64,000 bases of DNA from Rhizomicrobium sp. (lineage in GTDB: Bacteria; Pseudomonadota; Alphaproteobacteria; Micropepsales; Micropepsaceae): NCBI GenBank assembly GCA_037200985.1, contig JBBCGJ010000001.1:2518756-2582755 (forward strand), in the 5' to 3' direction. Below, in pieces: positions 10,643 to 18,734 of this stretch. Both the position numbers and the translations under genes were made by a program. A model generated the notes under the pieces. That model had not been told where the DNA came from, searched no databases, and worked only from the letters and a program-made list of their open reading frames with translations. Numbering within the stretch: the stretch's first letter is position 1; the number at the start of each line of letters is the position of its first letter.

Positions 10643-10662
10643 AAGGGGCGTTTCCGCCCCTT
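10643..10662 (-). terminator. Intrinsic terminator (attenuator) upstream of ilvB
   Basis: On the minus strand the sequence folds as an 8-bp stem AAGGGGCG / CGCCCCTT with a GAAA loop, followed by TTAATCTTTT, directly before ilvB. Upstream arms at 10710-10717 and 10668-10675 (GCGGCTGT and its complement) can pair, enclosing a second hairpin ACGGGG-ATAG-CCCCGT at 10702-10687 that holds the leader stop codon in its loop. This layout of leader, pairing arms and terminator is that of ribosome-mediated attenuation. The switching itself is inferred. Confidence 0.8.
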
Positions 10663-10692
10663 CGAACACAGCCGCGTACCGGAGAAACGGGG

Positions 10693-10755
10693 CTATCCCC
10701 GTCCGGTCGGCGGCTGTCCAATAAGTACGAGCGTCTGCGTCACGGGCTGTCCCAT
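10693..10755 (-). CDS. ilvB leader peptide (branched-chain attenuation)
   Basis: A 20-codon reading frame from ATG at 10755 to TAG at 10693 encodes MGQPVTQTLVLIGQPP and four more residues. Its centre is four consecutive branched-chain codons CTC GTA CTT ATT (Leu-Val-Leu-Ile). Stalling there would leave the ribosome just short of the first arm of the secondary structure that precedes the terminator. It begins about 12 bases after the predicted -10 element, so the transcript starts close to the ATG. Such leaders are known before ilvB-type operons in other bacteria; this one is seen only from sequence. Confidence 0.8.
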   Translation of the reverse strand: MGQPVTQTLVLIGQPPTGRG

Positions 10756-10767
10756 TTGGTGCGGCGC

Positions 10768-10796
10768 AAACTACGGAAAGCCCGACTCGGCGTCAA
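10768..10796 (-). promoter_or_regulatory. Predicted promoter of the ilv leader and operon
   Basis: On the minus strand TTGACG (10796-10791) is followed after 17 bases by TAGTTT (10773-10768). The -35 is close to consensus and the -10 weak. It lies between the convergent end of nothing else and the miaA stop at 10806, and sits just before the leader peptide, so it is the natural promoter for the operon. Confidence 0.55.
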
Positions 10797-10805
10797 GCAA
10801 TTTCC

Positions 10806-11711
10806 TCATAGGGATTTTTGCATTTCAGTAACAATATTGCTGCATCCGTCGATCCGAATCCAGTCCGGAAGCTGATTGCGGAACCAGGTGTCCTGCCGTT
10901 TGGCGTATTGGCGGGTGGCGATCACCGCCCGCTCGACGGCCGCGTCCTCGCCCAGCGCGCCGTCATGCAGCGCCAGCAATTCGCGCCGGCCGATGATCCG
11001 CGCCGCGGGCAGCGTCGGGTCGAGATCCTCCAGCGCCAGCGCCTCCTCCATGGCGCCCGCGGCCAGCATGGCGCGGAAGCGGCCTTCGATCCGCGCGCGC
11101 AAAATCTCGCGCGGCACCTCGATGACGAAGCGCGCCAGCGTCAGGCCGTCGAGCACCGCCTGCCGCTCGTTCTTCTGCCAGAAGGCAAGGCTCCTGCCGG
11201 TCGCTTCGAGCACTTCATGGGCGCGCAGCATGCGCTGTCCGTCGCCGGGGTTGAGCTGCGCCGCCATCTGCGGATCGCGCGCCGCGAGTTCGGCATGGAA
11301 GGCGTCGTTGCCGATCTCTTGCAGCCGCGCACGCGCGGCCGCGCGCACGCCGGCCGGAACGGTCGGCATGTCTGCCAGGCCGTTGGTCAGCGCGCGGAAA
11401 TAAAGCCCCGTGCCGCCGACGAAGATCGGCGTGCGATGCGCCTTGCGCACTTCGGCCAGCGCATGGCCCGCGTCGCTCTGATAGCGCCCGGTGGAATAGG
11501 GCTCGCGCGCCGGAACATGGCCGTAGAGCAGATGCGGCACGCGCGCCATGTCGGAATCCGACGGACGCGCGGTGAGGATGCGCGGCTCGCGATAGACCTG
11601 CATGGAATCGGCGTTCACGATCACCCCGCCGAGGATGCGACCGAGTTCCAACGCCGCTTGCGACTTGCCGCTCGCGGTGGGGCCTGCGATAAGGATGGCA
11701 TCGGCGGACAA
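10806..11711 (-). CDS. miaA: tRNA dimethylallyltransferase
   Basis: A 301-residue enzyme that adds the isopentenyl group to A37 of tRNAs reading UNN codons. The P-loop GPTASGKSQAALELG is at residues 10-24, followed by NADSMQVYREPRILTARPS (residues about 35-53), the typical substrate-binding region, then GGTGLYFRALTNGL. The C-terminal end WFRNQLPDWIRID is the family tRNA-binding tail. The TTG at 11711 is chosen because the frame upstream overlaps the divergent gene; no ATG fits better. The gap to the divergent gene start is only 12 bases, so the start may need revision. It runs toward the ilv leader promoter. Confidence 0.92.
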   Translation of the reverse strand: MSADAILIAGPTASGKSQAALELGRILGGVIVNADSMQVYREPRILTARPSDSDMARVPHLLYGHVPAREPYSTGRYQSDAGHALAEVRKAHRTPIFVGGTGLYFRALTNGLADMPTVPAGVRAAARARLQEIGNDAFHAELAARDPQMAAQLNPGDGQRMLRAHEVLEATGRSLAFWQKNERQAVLDGLTLARFVIEVPREILRARIEGRFRAMLAAGAMEEALALEDLDPTLPAARIIGRRELLALHDGALGEDAAVERAVIATRQYAKRQDTWFRNQLPDWIRIDGCSNIVTEMQKSL

Positions 11712-11723
11712 GGCGGGACTCGC

Positions 11724-11972
11724 GTGAGCGACACCTCGGAGATAACGCGCTTCGTGGCGCTGGCGGAAGAGGCGATGAGCGCCATCTATGACGCACGCGA
11801 CACCGATGTGCGCGCCGCGCTGGAAGACGCCCGCTACAATCTCGACCGCGCCATGGACATCGCCCATATGCGGGGCATGGCCAAGGAGGTCGAGCGCCTG
11901 ACCAAGCGGATCGCGCGCGTCCAGGCCGTCTACGACGCCCGCTTCAAGAAGAAGCGCCCGACCGCCACGTGA
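11724..11972 (+). CDS. Small conserved helical protein upstream of serB
   Basis: An 82-residue, charged, almost entirely helical protein (GTG start, SDTSEITRFVALAEEAM). It contains ALEDARYNLDRAMDIAHMRGMAKEVERLTKRIARVQAVYD, which suggests a coiled-coil or helical bundle. No known domain is recognised. Its stop TGA overlaps the serB GTG start (GTGA at 11969-11972), so the two are coupled. The start lies 12 bases from the divergent miaA start. Confidence 0.65.
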   Translation: MSDTSEITRFVALAEEAMSAIYDARDTDVRAALEDARYNLDRAMDIAHMRGMAKEVERLTKRIARVQAVYDARFKKKRPTAT

Positions 11973-12844
11973 GCACCCTTCCCTACGTCCTCAACATCGT
12001 CGGCGCCTCCGGCTTTGCCGTGAAGATGCCGCTGTTTCCGGACGTGGCGCATGCGCGCTGGCTGTCGCCGGGGCGCGCGCTGGACATCTATTTCGATCAT
12101 CAGCCGGCGCAGGTGCTGGAACGGGCGCGGCATCATTTCGGCAACCAGCCGGTCGACGTGAACGTCGTGCCGACCGCGAACCGGCGCAAGAAACTGCTCA
12201 TCGCCGACATGGATTCGACGATCATCGACGTCGAATGCCTGGACGAACTCGCGGACATGGCGGGGCTGAAGCCGGTGATCGCGGCGATCACCGAGCGCGC
12301 CATGCGCGGCGAACTCGATTTCGAGAGCGCGCTGCGCGAGCGTGTCGCGATGCTGAAAGGGCTTGAAATCGCGGCCCTGTCGCGGGTCTATGACGAGCGC
12401 ATCAAGCTGAACCCCGGCGCCAAGACGCTGCTCGCCACCATGCGCGGCCATGGCGCGCACACGCTTCTGGTGTCGGGCGGCTTCCGCTATTTCACGTCCC
12501 GCGTCGCCGAGGCGGCGGGCTTCCACCGCGAGCAGGCGAACGAGTTGCTGCATGACGGCGCCGTGCTGACCGGCGAGGTCGCCGATCCGATCCTGGGCCG
12601 CGAGGCCAAGCTGGCGGCGCTGGAGGCGGCGGTCGCCGATCTGGGCATCACCGCGGCGGACGCGCTGGCGGTCGGCGACGGCGCCAACGATCTGGCGATG
12701 ATCCAGCGGGCGGGCTTGGGCGTGGCGTATTACGCCAAGCCGGTGGTCGCGGCCGCCGCCGCGGCCAGCATCGCGCATGGCGATCTGACGGGGCTGCTGT
12801 ACCTGCAGGGCTACAGCGACGAGGAGTTTGTGCGGGCGGAATAA
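11969..12844 (+). CDS. serB: Phosphoserine phosphatase
   Basis: A 291-residue HAD-superfamily phosphatase catalysing the last step of serine synthesis. The nucleophile motif is IADMDSTIIDVECLDELAD with Asp80 and Asp82; motif II Ser lies in LLVSGGFRYF (about 170); motif III/IV is VGDGANDLAMI (about 233). The first 70 residues form the small N-terminal regulatory-like domain found in proteobacterial SerB. The start GTG overlaps the preceding small gene. After the stop begins a long palindromic repeat which is interrupted by a transposon, and then the convergent degP gene. Confidence 0.94.
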   Translation: MSTLPYVLNIVGASGFAVKMPLFPDVAHARWLSPGRALDIYFDHQPAQVLERARHHFGNQPVDVNVVPTANRRKKLLIADMDSTIIDVECLDELADMAGLKPVIAAITERAMRGELDFESALRERVAMLKGLEIAALSRVYDERIKLNPGAKTLLATMRGHGAHTLLVSGGFRYFTSRVAEAAGFHREQANELLHDGAVLTGEVADPILGREAKLAALEAAVADLGITAADALAVGDGANDLAMIQRAGLGVAYYAKPVVAAAAAASIAHGDLTGLLYLQGYSDEEFVRAE

Positions 12845-12845
12845 T

Positions 12846-12969
12846 TTTCCTCCCCCGCGTTTGCGGGGGAGGTGGCGCGGAGCGAAGCGACGCGACGGAG
12901 GGGGGAAGCGTTTGAACCGTTGAGCGGGGCGGCTGCCCCCTCCGCCTCGCTGCGCTCGGCACCTCCCCC
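12846..12969. repeat. Family A palindromic repeat, copy 1 (split by transposon)
   Basis: The unit starts TTTCCTCCCCCGC with a hairpin to GCGGGGGAGG, continues through GGAGGGGG and a complementary CCCCCTCC, and would end CACCTCCCCC to GGGGGAGGAAA. The last part is separated: the right end lies at 14969-14979 because the IS1595-type element is inserted. Other copies are at 20463-20593 and 52683-52800. The arms pair with each other so the whole unit can form a long cruciform. It lies between convergent serB and degP and may serve as a two-way terminator. Confidence 0.85.
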
Positions 12970-13044
12970 ATAACAATGGGAATTATATACTTGACTCCCT
13001 CGATTTTCCGGGGTACTTTTTCCCCATGAAGTGAGGGTTCTGGC

Positions 13045-13959
13045 ATGTCGAAAAGCACGATTTCCACCTTTGAACTGTTCGCGATGTTCCCAGACCAAGA
13101 GACGGCGCGGACCTATCTGGAAGGCCGCCTTTGGCCGAACGGCCCCAAGTGTCCTTGCTGTGGGATGGGCGAGCGCATCACGGCTCGCGCTGGTGGGTAC
13201 TACCGATGCAACCAGTGCAAAGAGGACTTCACAGTCCGTACCGGCACGATTTTCGAGCGGTCGCACGTTCCGCTGCACAAGTGGCTGTACGCGATGTACC
13301 TGCTGGTCACGGCGCGGAAGGGCATTTCCTCCATGCAACTCGCCAAGGAAATCGGAATCACACAGAAGTCGGCCTGGTTCGTCCTTGGCAGACTTCGCGA
13401 AGCATGCGGTGACGATCTCGCCAAGCTTCAAGGCATCGTCGAGATTGACGAGACTTACTTCGGTGGAAAAGAGAAGAACAAGCACGAGTCCAAGAAGCTC
13501 AAGGCCGGTCGCGGTACGGTCGGGAAGATCGCGGTCCTTGGAATGCGTGAGCGCGGCGGACGCACGAAAGCGCGGCCGGTCGCACATACTGACGGCCTCA
13601 GTCTGCAACCCGAAATCCGCGAAAGTGTCGCGCTCGGTTCCATGATCCACACGGACGAGCATGGCGCATATCGCGGACTGAGCCCTGACTACGGCCATGA
13701 GACGGTCGATCATGGAGCAAAGGAATACGTTCGCGATGGCGTGACCACGAACAGTATCGAAAGCGTTTGGGCCGTCATGAAGCGCGGGATGCACGGCGTC
13801 TACCATCACGCCAGCGAAAAGCACCTTCACCGCTACGTCGATGAATTCACTTTCCGCCTCAACGAAGGTGACGTGAAGCGCCACACCATGGATCGGCTGG
13901 ACAGCTTGGTCGGAAAGACCTCCGGCAAGCGCCCCACCTACAAGGGGCTTATCCAATGA
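13045..13959 (+). CDS. IS1595-family transposase (ISXO2-like DDE)
   Basis: A 304-residue transposase. An N-terminal zinc ribbon is visible as CPCCG (about residue 33) and CNQC (about 54). The ISXO2-like catalytic domain has IVEIDETYFGGK (first Asp, about 134), IHTDEHGAYRGL (second Asp, about 195) and the third-site region TNSIESVWAVMKRGMHGVYHH (about 235). The length and motif order match the family. The start ATG at 13045 has a GAGGG purine stretch before it. Its stop overlaps the start of the next small ORF (ATGA). Confidence 0.93.
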   Translation: MSKSTISTFELFAMFPDQETARTYLEGRLWPNGPKCPCCGMGERITARAGGYYRCNQCKEDFTVRTGTIFERSHVPLHKWLYAMYLLVTARKGISSMQLAKEIGITQKSAWFVLGRLREACGDDLAKLQGIVEIDETYFGGKEKNKHESKKLKAGRGTVGKIAVLGMRERGGRTKARPVAHTDGLSLQPEIRESVALGSMIHTDEHGAYRGLSPDYGHETVDHGAKEYVRDGVTTNSIESVWAVMKRGMHGVYHHASEKHLHRYVDEFTFRLNEGDVKRHTMDRLDSLVGKTSGKRPTYKGLIQ

Positions 13960-14120
13960 GTGACACAAAACCCCCGCCGATATTGGACGCAATTGTTGAC
14001 GTTGTGCTGGCATATAAGCCGAGCGCGAAAACCGATAGCGCGAAGAAACGGAAGCGCAAAATAAAAAAGCTGATAAAGAAGGCGAGCAAACTCCCATCTG
14101 TTGAGCCGGAGCGGCATTAA
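13956..14120 (+). CDS. Small basic protein coupled to the IS1595 transposase
   Basis: A 54-residue frame whose ATG overlaps the transposase stop (ATGA). It begins MSDTKPPPILDAIVDVVLAYKP and then becomes strongly basic (KKRKRKIKKLIKKASK). Short Lys/Arg-rich ORFs in this position accompany transposases of several alphaproteobacterial IS1595 elements in my recollection, which suggests an accessory role such as DNA binding. That role is inferred; there is no recognised domain. Confidence 0.65.
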   Translation: MSDTKPPPILDAIVDVVLAYKPSAKTDSAKKRKRKIKKLIKKASKLPSVEPERH

Positions 14121-14190
14121 TTCTCGATTCGGTTGAAGTTTTCATTTGCGAAAGATCACATAAAGAAACGCGATAAGCGCGAGGACTAAT

Positions 14191-14862
14191 ATGATTTCGC
14201 AAATCATCGCGACAATAGGCACGTTCTTTTCTGATCCATTATCCGCCTCGTTGCTGCTTGGTGACGTTATTGCGACGTTGGCGGTCGGCATAGGGATCGT
14301 TCTGGAAACACCAGAAAATCCTACGTTTCGCCAAAAGTCCGCAATGGCACTTGTCGTTATCGGCGTGATCGCAGAAACCATTTGCAGCGTCTGGCTGTTT
14401 GGGCATGACGCTGCAATAATTTCTAAACAGCAAACGACAATCATCGAGTTAGAAACTCGATTGGCGGGAAGAGTGCTTACCAAGCCAGAATATGATGCCA
14501 TCCAGACGCTTCGTGGTAAAATTCCTGGCGTACTGTTGGTCGTGGAGCCGCACTGTCCCGAGTGTCTAAATTTTTCGAGCCAAATAGCTACCGCGTTCGA
14601 CCATGCAGGAATAAAGGTGTTCGCCAATTTTCCAGAGACAATGGAAGGCGGTGGCGGCGGTTGCGTGTATAAATCGCCGTACTCCGATCTTACGTATGCG
14701 ACCCTTAGTAGGGGTGGATTCTCGTTCCATTCGTGCGGAGACGAAGCGCTCAAAATATGGCGGATAAACTCCCCCCTTCCAGTCATTGGAGTAGCGGGAG
14801 ATGATGCGCTCCCATACCCTGTTAAGCCGTATCTCGGGCCATCGGGGCAAACCGTCCCTTGA
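14191..14862 (+). CDS. Transposon passenger: two-helix membrane protein with cytoplasmic domain
   Basis: A 223-residue protein inside the IS1595 element. Two membrane helices are predicted at about residues 18-40 (LLLGDVIATLAVGIGIVL) and 50-72 (AMALVVIGVIAETICSVWLF), followed by a short coiled coil and a domain with RVLTKPEYDAIQTLRGK and a CPEC pair near residue 127. The layout and the pattern R-x-L-T...F-x-x-Q-I-x-x-A-F-x-x-A-G resemble small inner-membrane proteins widespread in alphaproteobacteria whose function is unknown. Lower GC content and AT-rich codons set it apart from chromosomal neighbours. It is not needed for transposition as far as family knowledge goes, so it is cargo. Confidence 0.7.
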   Translation: MISQIIATIGTFFSDPLSASLLLGDVIATLAVGIGIVLETPENPTFRQKSAMALVVIGVIAETICSVWLFGHDAAIISKQQTTIIELETRLAGRVLTKPEYDAIQTLRGKIPGVLLVVEPHCPECLNFSSQIATAFDHAGIKVFANFPETMEGGGGGCVYKSPYSDLTYATLSRGGFSFHSCGDEALKIWRINSPLPVIGVAGDDALPYPVKPYLGPSGQTVP

Positions 14863-14980
14863 GCAGCGGCGCTAAAGATTAAGAGAATAAATGCGGCATG
14901 CCCCATTCGCTTTAGCCATCGACGGACTAATCCGGTAAGGGAGTCATATATATAATTCCCATAACAATGGGGGAGGAAAT

Positions 14981-16450
14981 CTACTTCACCCTCACCGCCA
15001 CATAGGTCATCTCGCCCGCGCGGCTCAGCAGCATCGCGACCACGGCCTTGCCCGCCTTGCGCACCGCGTCGATCTGCTTGGTCACGTCGGCCGGCGCGCG
15101 CACGGGCACGTCCTGCACCTGCACGATGACATCGCCGGGACGGATGTTCTTGTCGCCCGCCGGACTGTCGGCCGCGACGCCGGTGACGAGCACGCCCTGC
15201 ACGCTTGCCGCGATGTGGAACTGGCCGCGCGCATTGCCGTCGAGCACGCCCAGCGAGAGGCCGAGTGTCGTCGCCTTGGCCGGCGGCGGACCTTGCGGCG
15301 GCTTGGGCGGCGGACCCGGCGTGCGTTCGGCCAGCCGCAGCACCGTCACGCGCACATACATCTTCTTGCCCTTGCGCCACAGCTCCACCGGGACCGTCTT
15401 GTTGATCGGCGTGTCGGCGACGAGGCGGCTCAGCGAGCGGCTGTCGGTCACCGGCTTGCTGTCGAAGCCCGTGATGAAATCGCCGAACTGCACGCCGCCC
15501 TTGGCGGCCGGGCCGCCCGGCGTCACGTCGGCGATCAGGGCGCCGGCGACGGAGGGAAGCCCGCGCGCCTCGGCGATGTCTTCGGTGGGCTGCTGGATGC
15601 GCACGCCGATCCAGCCGCGCCGCGCCTGGCCGAACTGGCGCAGCTGGTCGGTGACCGCGCGCGCCAGGTTCGAGGGGATCGAGAAGGCGATGCCGACCGA
15701 GCCGCCGCTCGGCGAATAGATCGCCGAGTTCACGCCGACGACGTTGCCGTTCATGTCGAACAAGGGGCCGCCGGAATTGCCGCGGTTGATCGGCGCGTCG
15801 GTCTGGATGAAATCGTCGTAAGGCCCCGCCTCGATGTCGCGATTGCGCGCCGAGACGATGCCGGCCGTGACCGTCGAACCGAGGCCGAAGGGATTGCCGA
15901 TCGCGATCACCCAGTCGCCGATGCGCGCGCCGTCGGAATCGCCGAAATGCGCCGAGGGCAGCGGCTTGCGCGGCGTGACCTTGAGCAGCGCGAGATCGGT
16001 CTTCTCGTCGCGGCCGATCAGCTTGGCGAGCAGCGTCGTGCCGTCGTTGAGCGTGACGGAGATCTGGTCGGCGCCCTCGATCACATGGTTGTTGGTCACG
16101 ATGTAGCCGGAAGGATCGATGATGAAGCCCGAGCCGAGCGAGGTCACGTGGCGCGGCAGGCTGGGACCCTGGCCGAGGAAGTTCTTGAACAGGTCGGCGA
16201 GCGGCGAGCCCGGCGCGATGTTCGGCAGGCCCGGCTCCGACGCCAGCGGCTTCAGCGTCTGGGTCGTCGCGATATTGACCACCATGGGAAGGAGCCGCGC
16301 CGCGAGGTCGGCGAAACTCGCCGGCGCGCCGCGGACGGGCACGATGACCGGCGCCGGCTTGGCAGGTCCGGGTTTCGACGGCGGCGCGGCATCTGTACCG
16401 GCGACCAGGAGCAGCGACAGGCAAAGGACGGGGAACCAGCGGATACGCAT
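14981..16450 (-). CDS. degP: Do/DegP-family periplasmic serine protease
   Basis: A 489-residue HtrA-type protease and chaperone. A signal peptide occupies residues 1-21. The trypsin-like domain has the complete triad: His122 (TNNHVIEG), Asp152 (KTDLALLK) and Ser226 (RGNSGGPLF). Two PDZ domains follow (about 265-360, starting RRGWIGVRIQ, and about 390-485), with a Pro-rich linker between. It degrades misfolded envelope proteins. It lies downstream of hflC on the same strand, an arrangement conserved in alphaproteobacteria, but with a gap of about 130 bases. The gene symbol could equally be degQ or mucD. Confidence 0.93.
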   Translation of the reverse strand: MRIRWFPVLCLSLLLVAGTDAAPPSKPGPAKPAPVIVPVRGAPASFADLAARLLPMVVNIATTQTLKPLASEPGLPNIAPGSPLADLFKNFLGQGPSLPRHVTSLGSGFIIDPSGYIVTNNHVIEGADQISVTLNDGTTLLAKLIGRDEKTDLALLKVTPRKPLPSAHFGDSDGARIGDWVIAIGNPFGLGSTVTAGIVSARNRDIEAGPYDDFIQTDAPINRGNSGGPLFDMNGNVVGVNSAIYSPSGGSVGIAFSIPSNLARAVTDQLRQFGQARRGWIGVRIQQPTEDIAEARGLPSVAGALIADVTPGGPAAKGGVQFGDFITGFDSKPVTDSRSLSRLVADTPINKTVPVELWRKGKKMYVRVTVLRLAERTPGPPPKPPQGPPPAKATTLGLSLGVLDGNARGQFHIAASVQGVLVTGVAADSPAGDKNIRPGDVIVQVQDVPVRAPADVTKQIDAVRKAGKAVVAMLLSRAGEMTYVAVRVK

Positions 16451-16582
16451 CGAAAGGAGAACCTCGGCACGCGGGTGGTTTGCCTAATCCTATGCGAACG
16501 GAATGTGAAGCGAATAAGGCGCGGATACATGCGGGATTGTTCCGGTGTCCTCTCCCACGAGCGGGAGAGGTTTATCCACGCG

Positions 16583-17455
16583 CTATTTCCCGCCCGGGCC
16601 CTTGCCGAAATATTTGAGGAAATCGCTGTCGGGCGACAGCACCACCGTCGTTTTCCCGTCGCCCAGCGAGTCCTGATAGGCCTGCATGGTGCGCCAGAAG
16701 GCGAAGAAATCCGGGTCCTGGCTGAACGCCTGGCCGAGGATGCGGGTCTTTTCGGCGTCGCCCTCGCCGCGCAGGATTTCCGATTCGCGGGTGGCCTCGG
16801 CGGTCAGCACGGTCACTTCGCGCTGGGCCCGCGCCTTGATGCGCTGGGCGGTCTCGCTGCCCTCGGCGCGGTATTCCGCCGCCTCGCGCTCGCGTTCCTT
16901 CTGCATGCGCTGATAGATCGCCAGGCTGTTGGCCTGGGGCAGGTCGGCATGGCGGATGCGCACGTCGACGATCTCGATGCCGAAGCTGGAGACCGCGCGG
17001 TTCATCTCGTTCTTGATGTCGATCATGAGCTGGGCGCGTTTGCCCGAAAGCATCGCGGCGAAGCTTTCCTTGCCGAGCACCCCGCGCACATTCGAAGACA
17101 GCACCGGCGAAAGCTGGCTGAGCGCGTTCTCCTTGTCGCTCAGCGTCTGGTAGAATTTCAACGGATCGGTGATGCGCCAGCGCGCGAAGGCGTCCACCAT
17201 CATGCGCTTCTTGTCGGAGGCGATGACTTCCTCGGTCGGCGCGTCGAGCAGCAGCACGCGCTTGTCGAAGAACACCACGCTCTGGGTCAGCGGCGTCTTG
17301 AAATGGATGCCGGGCTCGGTGATCACCGCCTGCGGCGCGCCGAACTGGAGCACCAGCGCCTCTTCGGTCTGGTTCACGAAATAGAAGCTCGAGAACAGCG
17401 CGATCAGGAGCGTGAGGCCGAGCAGGCCGGCGATGACGAGGACGGCGCGCGTCAT
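16583..17455 (-). CDS. hflC: HflC, SPFH/prohibitin-domain modulator of FtsH
   Basis: A 290-residue membrane-anchored protein. One N-terminal membrane helix (residues 5-27, VLVIAGLLGLTLLIALFSSFY) is followed by the SPFH band-7 domain (NQTEEALVLQFGAP onward) and a long coiled coil (QRMQKEREREAAEYRAEG...). The C-terminus ends DSDFLKYFGKGPG, typical of HflC. With HflK it forms the large cage around the FtsH protease. The ATG overlaps the hflK stop (ATGA at 17452-17455). A short hairpin, CCTCTCCC paired with GGGAGAGG, lies at 16549-16570 downstream. Confidence 0.95.
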   Translation of the reverse strand: MTRAVLVIAGLLGLTLLIALFSSFYFVNQTEEALVLQFGAPQAVITEPGIHFKTPLTQSVVFFDKRVLLLDAPTEEVIASDKKRMMVDAFARWRITDPLKFYQTLSDKENALSQLSPVLSSNVRGVLGKESFAAMLSGKRAQLMIDIKNEMNRAVSSFGIEIVDVRIRHADLPQANSLAIYQRMQKEREREAAEYRAEGSETAQRIKARAQREVTVLTAEATRESEILRGEGDAEKTRILGQAFSQDPDFFAFWRTMQAYQDSLGDGKTTVVLSPDSDFLKYFGKGPGGK

Positions 17456-18615
17456 TGCGATCCCCCGCTCTGCGTGCCGCTCTGGCCGGCCGGCGGCGTC
17501 GCGCCCGCGCCGACCATGTTCGGCAGCTGGAAATAGGGCACGACGCCCTTTGCCGAATTGTCGACGATCACCTTGTTCATGTTGCCCAGGATGCCGCTCA
17601 TCGTCTCGATATAGATGCGCCGGCGCGTGACGTCGGGCGCGGTGCGGTATTGCGCGAGCACCGAGAGGAAGCGCTTGGCCTGGCCGGACGCCTCCGCGAT
17701 CGCCTTCTGGCGATAGGCCTCGGCGTCCTGGACGATACGGGCCGCGTTGCCGCGCGCCTCGGGGATCACCTTGTTGGCGAAGCCTTCGGCCTCGTTGCGC
17801 GCCCGCTCCTGGTCGGCACGGGCGGCCTGAACATCGCGGTAAGCGTCGATCACCTCGCTCGGCGGATCGACCTTCTGCATCGTGACGTTCACGATGTTGA
17901 CGCCCGCGCCGTACATGTCGAGCGTCTTCTGCATCAGCTCGCGGACCTGGATCTGGATCGATTCGCGATCCTGGGTGAGGATGTTCTCGAACTGGCTGCG
18001 GCCCACCACCTCGCGCATCGCGCTTTCGGCCACCGCCTTGATGGTCTGGTTGGACGAATCGGCCGGATCGGACGGGCTCTCGACGTTGAACAGGAAGGCG
18101 CCCGCGTCCTTCACCACCCAATAGACGGTGAAATTGATGTCGATGATGTTCTCGTCGCCGGTCAGCATCTCGGCCTCGGCCGCGATGTCCTCGGAGGAGC
18201 CGCCGTTTTCGTCGTCGGTCGCCTTGTAGCCGATGTTGATCTGGCGCTGATGCGTCACGTCGAGCGTATAGGCGGTCTCGATCGGCCAGGGCAGGTGATA
18301 GTTCATGCCCGGCGGCGTGCGCGCGACATAGCGCCCGAAGCGCAGCACGATGCCCTGCTCATAGGCGCCGACGAAATAGATTCCGGTGGCGAACCACACG
18401 ATGATCACGGCGAGCAGCACCACGATCAGGCCGCCGGTGGTGAACCCGCCGCCCGGCAGGAAGCGCCGGATGCTGTCCTGGCCGCGCCGGAGCATGTCCT
18501 CGAAATCGGGGGGACGCATCCCGCCGCCGCTGCCGCCGGGCGACGCGGGCCCGCGACCCCAAGGGCCCTTGGGCCCTCCGGTTCCGTTGCCGTCCGACGA
18601 ATTGGTCCAAGGCAT
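17452..18615 (-). CDS. hflK: HflK, SPFH/prohibitin-domain modulator of FtsH
   Basis: A 387-residue partner of HflC. The N-terminal 50 residues are Gly/Pro-rich (GPWGRGPASPGGSGGG), then one membrane helix (about 60-82, GLIVVLLAVIIVWFATGIYF), the band-7 domain (VGAYEQGIVLRFGRYV, about 83 onward) and a helical region with EARGNAARIVQDAEAYRQKAIAEA. The tail is Gly/Ser/Gln-rich. Length and order are normal. It is first in hflK-hflC and is divergent from mrp, whose start is 119 bases away; that interval holds both promoters. Confidence 0.95.
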   Translation of the reverse strand: MPWTNSSDGNGTGGPKGPWGRGPASPGGSGGGMRPPDFEDMLRRGQDSIRRFLPGGGFTTGGLIVVLLAVIIVWFATGIYFVGAYEQGIVLRFGRYVARTPPGMNYHLPWPIETAYTLDVTHQRQINIGYKATDDENGGSSEDIAAEAEMLTGDENIIDINFTVYWVVKDAGAFLFNVESPSDPADSSNQTIKAVAESAMREVVGRSQFENILTQDRESIQIQVRELMQKTLDMYGAGVNIVNVTMQKVDPPSEVIDAYRDVQAARADQERARNEAEGFANKVIPEARGNAARIVQDAEAYRQKAIAEASGQAKRFLSVLAQYRTAPDVTRRRIYIETMSGILGNMNKVIVDNSAKGVVPYFQLPNMVGAGATPPAGQSGTQSGGSQ

Positions 18616-18734
18616 GAGGCCCCTCTTCCTTGGTTTCCCAAGGTTCGGCGGTTATATGTGCATCGCCGCCGGGGCGCAAACGCCCTTCCTCTAGATGGCA
18701 GCGCGGCGCAAGGGTTCAAGGACATCGTTTCGAC

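Larger units (their letters stand above)
12978..14960 (+). mobile_element. IS1595-family transposon with passenger gene
   Basis: A 1,983-bp element with 22-bp terminal inverted repeats: GGGAATTATATACTTGAC... at 12978-12999 and the matching end at 14939-14960 (20 of 22 identical). It is flanked by the 8-bp direct repeat ATAACAAT (12970-12977 and 14961-14968), the target-duplication length of the IS1595 family. It holds a transposase, a small basic ORF overlapping it, and a passenger membrane-protein gene. Base composition falls towards 50% GC in the passenger part, unlike the surroundings. The precise duplication and intact frames indicate a recent insertion. Confidence 0.92.

Noticed and set aside
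8859..10724. A 621-codon open frame on the plus strand opposite ilvB
   Set aside because: It is the shadow of the GC-rich ilvB coding strand. The peptide is His/Arg/Asp-rich without domain structure, while ilvB on the other strand has all family motifs.
16549..16570. Hairpin CCTCTCCC/GGGAGAGG as terminator of hflC
   Set aside because: No T tract follows on either strand; it may be a small repeat, so it is mentioned only within the hflC entry.
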